DNA of 7,051 bases from an uncultured Phenylobacterium sp. (GTDB taxonomy: Bacteria; Pseudomonadota; Alphaproteobacteria; Caulobacterales; Caulobacteraceae). Under the pieces are notes generated by a model. The model had not been told where the DNA came from. It saw only the letters and a list, made by a program, of their open reading frames with translations, and did not search any database. Where the stretch lies: assembly GCA_945952355.1 (NCBI GenBank), contig CAMFIW010000141.1, positions 1 through 7,051 of the forward strand, in the 5' to 3' direction. The translations under genes and the position numbers were made by a program. Of the stretch, positions 7,001 to 7,051 are shown piece after piece; position 1 is the stretch's first letter; each line of letters starts with the position of its first letter.

Positions 7001-7051
7001 CGATCCTGCCTTGGCCCACCCCTCACCCTCCTCCCCCGCGCCTCCACGGCC
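4006..7051 (+). CDS. Single-chain biotin-dependent acyl-CoA carboxylase (BC-BCCP-CT fusion), C-terminus off the window
   Basis: One open frame covers about 1015 residues to the window edge. It should use ATP and bicarbonate to carboxylate biotin and transfer the carboxyl to an acyl-CoA in the cytoplasm. The biotin carboxylase domain (about 1-450) has IANRGEIAIR, HPGYGFLSEN, the glycine loop KAVAGGGGRGMR (Lys159), DRECSLQRRNQK (Lys237) and FIEANPRLQVEHTVTE (Glu290, Asn292, Arg294, Glu298). E. coli AccC has His where this protein has Asn235. After an Ala/Pro linker (about 466-490), the carrier domain holds EAMKM with biotinylated Lys526. The carboxyltransferase part (about 580 onward) has FTEGGGGRPGD, NIGLGGPAMVEGGGLGVF, LCDTPGFMVGP and RKGYGLGAQAMAGG. 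The ELRVNLETLSADG and EPPSGPGVRVDGFGYGGY segments resemble single-chain long-chain acyl-CoA carboxylases rather than split AccC/AccA. ATG 4006 is chosen over in-frame ATG 3991 because GGGGA precedes it. Acyl substrate is not deducible. The last ten codons look corrupted. Confidence 0.92.
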   Translation, partial: MTAIRRLFIANRGEIAIRIARAAGELGIVAVAAFSEDDATSLHRRLADEAVALPGVGPRAYLDGPGLIAAANGAGCDALHPGYGFLSENAAFARACAAAGLTFVGPAPESLELFGDKARARELAAALDAPLAEATHGAATLAEVRAFQDALSGADIMVKAVAGGGGRGMRRVAANEDPAAAYDLCAREARAAFGDERLYAERFIGEARHIEVQVLGDGEGVVAIHDRECSLQRRNQKIVEVAPAPHLSPDVRTRITTAALALARAARIRGLATFEFLLDASDGRSVTFIEANPRLQVEHTVTEAVTGLDLVQLQLRVATGERLADLGLAAGPPPAVGHAIELRVNLETLSADGALASGAGAVIAAYEPPSGPGVRVDGFGYGGYRTNPAFDSLIAKLIVATPTGDFAAACAKAGRAAAEFRIVGPASNLPLLRALMERPEVRDARATTGFIEANLASLAERAAEIAASDPQPAPADAHADVTAAVVAPSGTEPIAAPLRATVVGYEVGEGEVVRAGQAVAVLEAMKMQHVVVAATAGTVRGLARAVGDVVEDGAPLVFIEPGDHGDHIDAAAEIDLEVIRPDLARVYARHALTLDENRPDAVARRRKTGQRTARENLGDLFDPSSFKEFGALAIAAQKRRRSVDDLQANTPADGIITGVGEVNGGLFEPEVARCVGLAYDFTVLAGTQGHFSHKKTDRILEFAEHWRAPIVWFTEGGGGRPGDVDVSTGASSLDTTSFTTFARLSGKAPRIAINSGRCFAGNAVFFGCADITIATRYSNIGLGGPAMVEGGGLGVFTPDEIGPSDVQWRNGVLDLLVDDEAAAVAATKKLLSCFQGAVKEWSCPDQRRLRHLVPENRVRVYDVRAIIETLADDGSWIELRGGYGAGMLTGFLRIEGRPMGLIANDPRWLGGAIDGDGAEKAARFMQLCDAFGVPILSLCDTPGFMVGPDSEKTAAVRRGSRMFVTAGGLSVPLFTVVLRKGYGLGAQAMAGGDFSAAAPILPWPTPHPPPPRLHG
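7015..7051 (+). other. Anomalous terminal segment of the carboxyltransferase frame, probable sequence error
   Basis: After WPT (residues 1003-1005) carboxyltransferases of this type are expected to read close to GEFGGMGLEG. Here the frame reads PHPPPPRLHG. The Leu and final Gly sit in the expected register, and there is no G between 7015 and 7037 even though this position normally encodes several Gly and Glu codons. The pattern fits G-to-C miscalls at a contig end. A real divergent tail is possible but unlikely in the enzyme core. Confidence 0.6.

Overview
The window is GC-rich bacterial DNA whose genes are GC-rich at third codon positions. The gene content (a LacI-controlled GMC dehydrogenase with a Tat-type small subunit, and a single-chain acyl-CoA carboxylase) points to an alphaproteobacterium, perhaps Caulobacterales or Sphingomonadales. 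That placement is an inference from gene families; no rRNA or marker gene is present.

Left part, minus strand, reading from 3880 down to 1: a LacI/GalR-family regulator; a 60-bp gap holding a near-perfect 16-bp operator-like palindrome that fits the CcpA/LacI-type consensus; a candidate 52-codon small ORF; a 566-aa GMC oxidoreductase with an FAD motif, a His/Asn catalytic pair and a three-cysteine motif like the 3Fe-4S site of bacterial FAD-glucose dehydrogenase; its 213-aa gluconate-2-dehydrogenase-subunit-3-like partner with a twin-arginine signal (4-bp ATGA overlap); and, 11 bp further on, a secreted DUF1080 (3-keto-disaccharide hydrolase family) protein cut off by the window edge. These read as one sugar-responsive operon. 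The dehydrogenase pair would oxidise a sugar or glycoside in the periplasm, probably at C3, and the DUF1080 protein would cleave the 3-keto product. The cytochrome c that normally accepts the electrons is not in the window.

Middle: a 125-bp divergent intergenic region (3881-4005) holds a perfect 10-bp palindrome and a 6-bp-stem hairpin that buries the likely Shine-Dalgarno sequence of the next gene. No copy of the LacI-type operator is present here.

Right part, plus strand, 4006 to the window end: one uninterrupted frame encodes biotin carboxylase, biotin carrier and carboxyltransferase domains on a single chain, resembling the single-chain long-chain acyl-CoA carboxylase type. The last ~35 bp are anomalous: the reading frame stays open but a highly conserved Gly/Glu-rich segment is replaced by a Pro/His run, and no G occurs for 23 bases. 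This looks like base-call or assembly damage at a contig end.

No tRNA, rRNA, CRISPR array, insertion sequence or convincing intrinsic terminator was seen.
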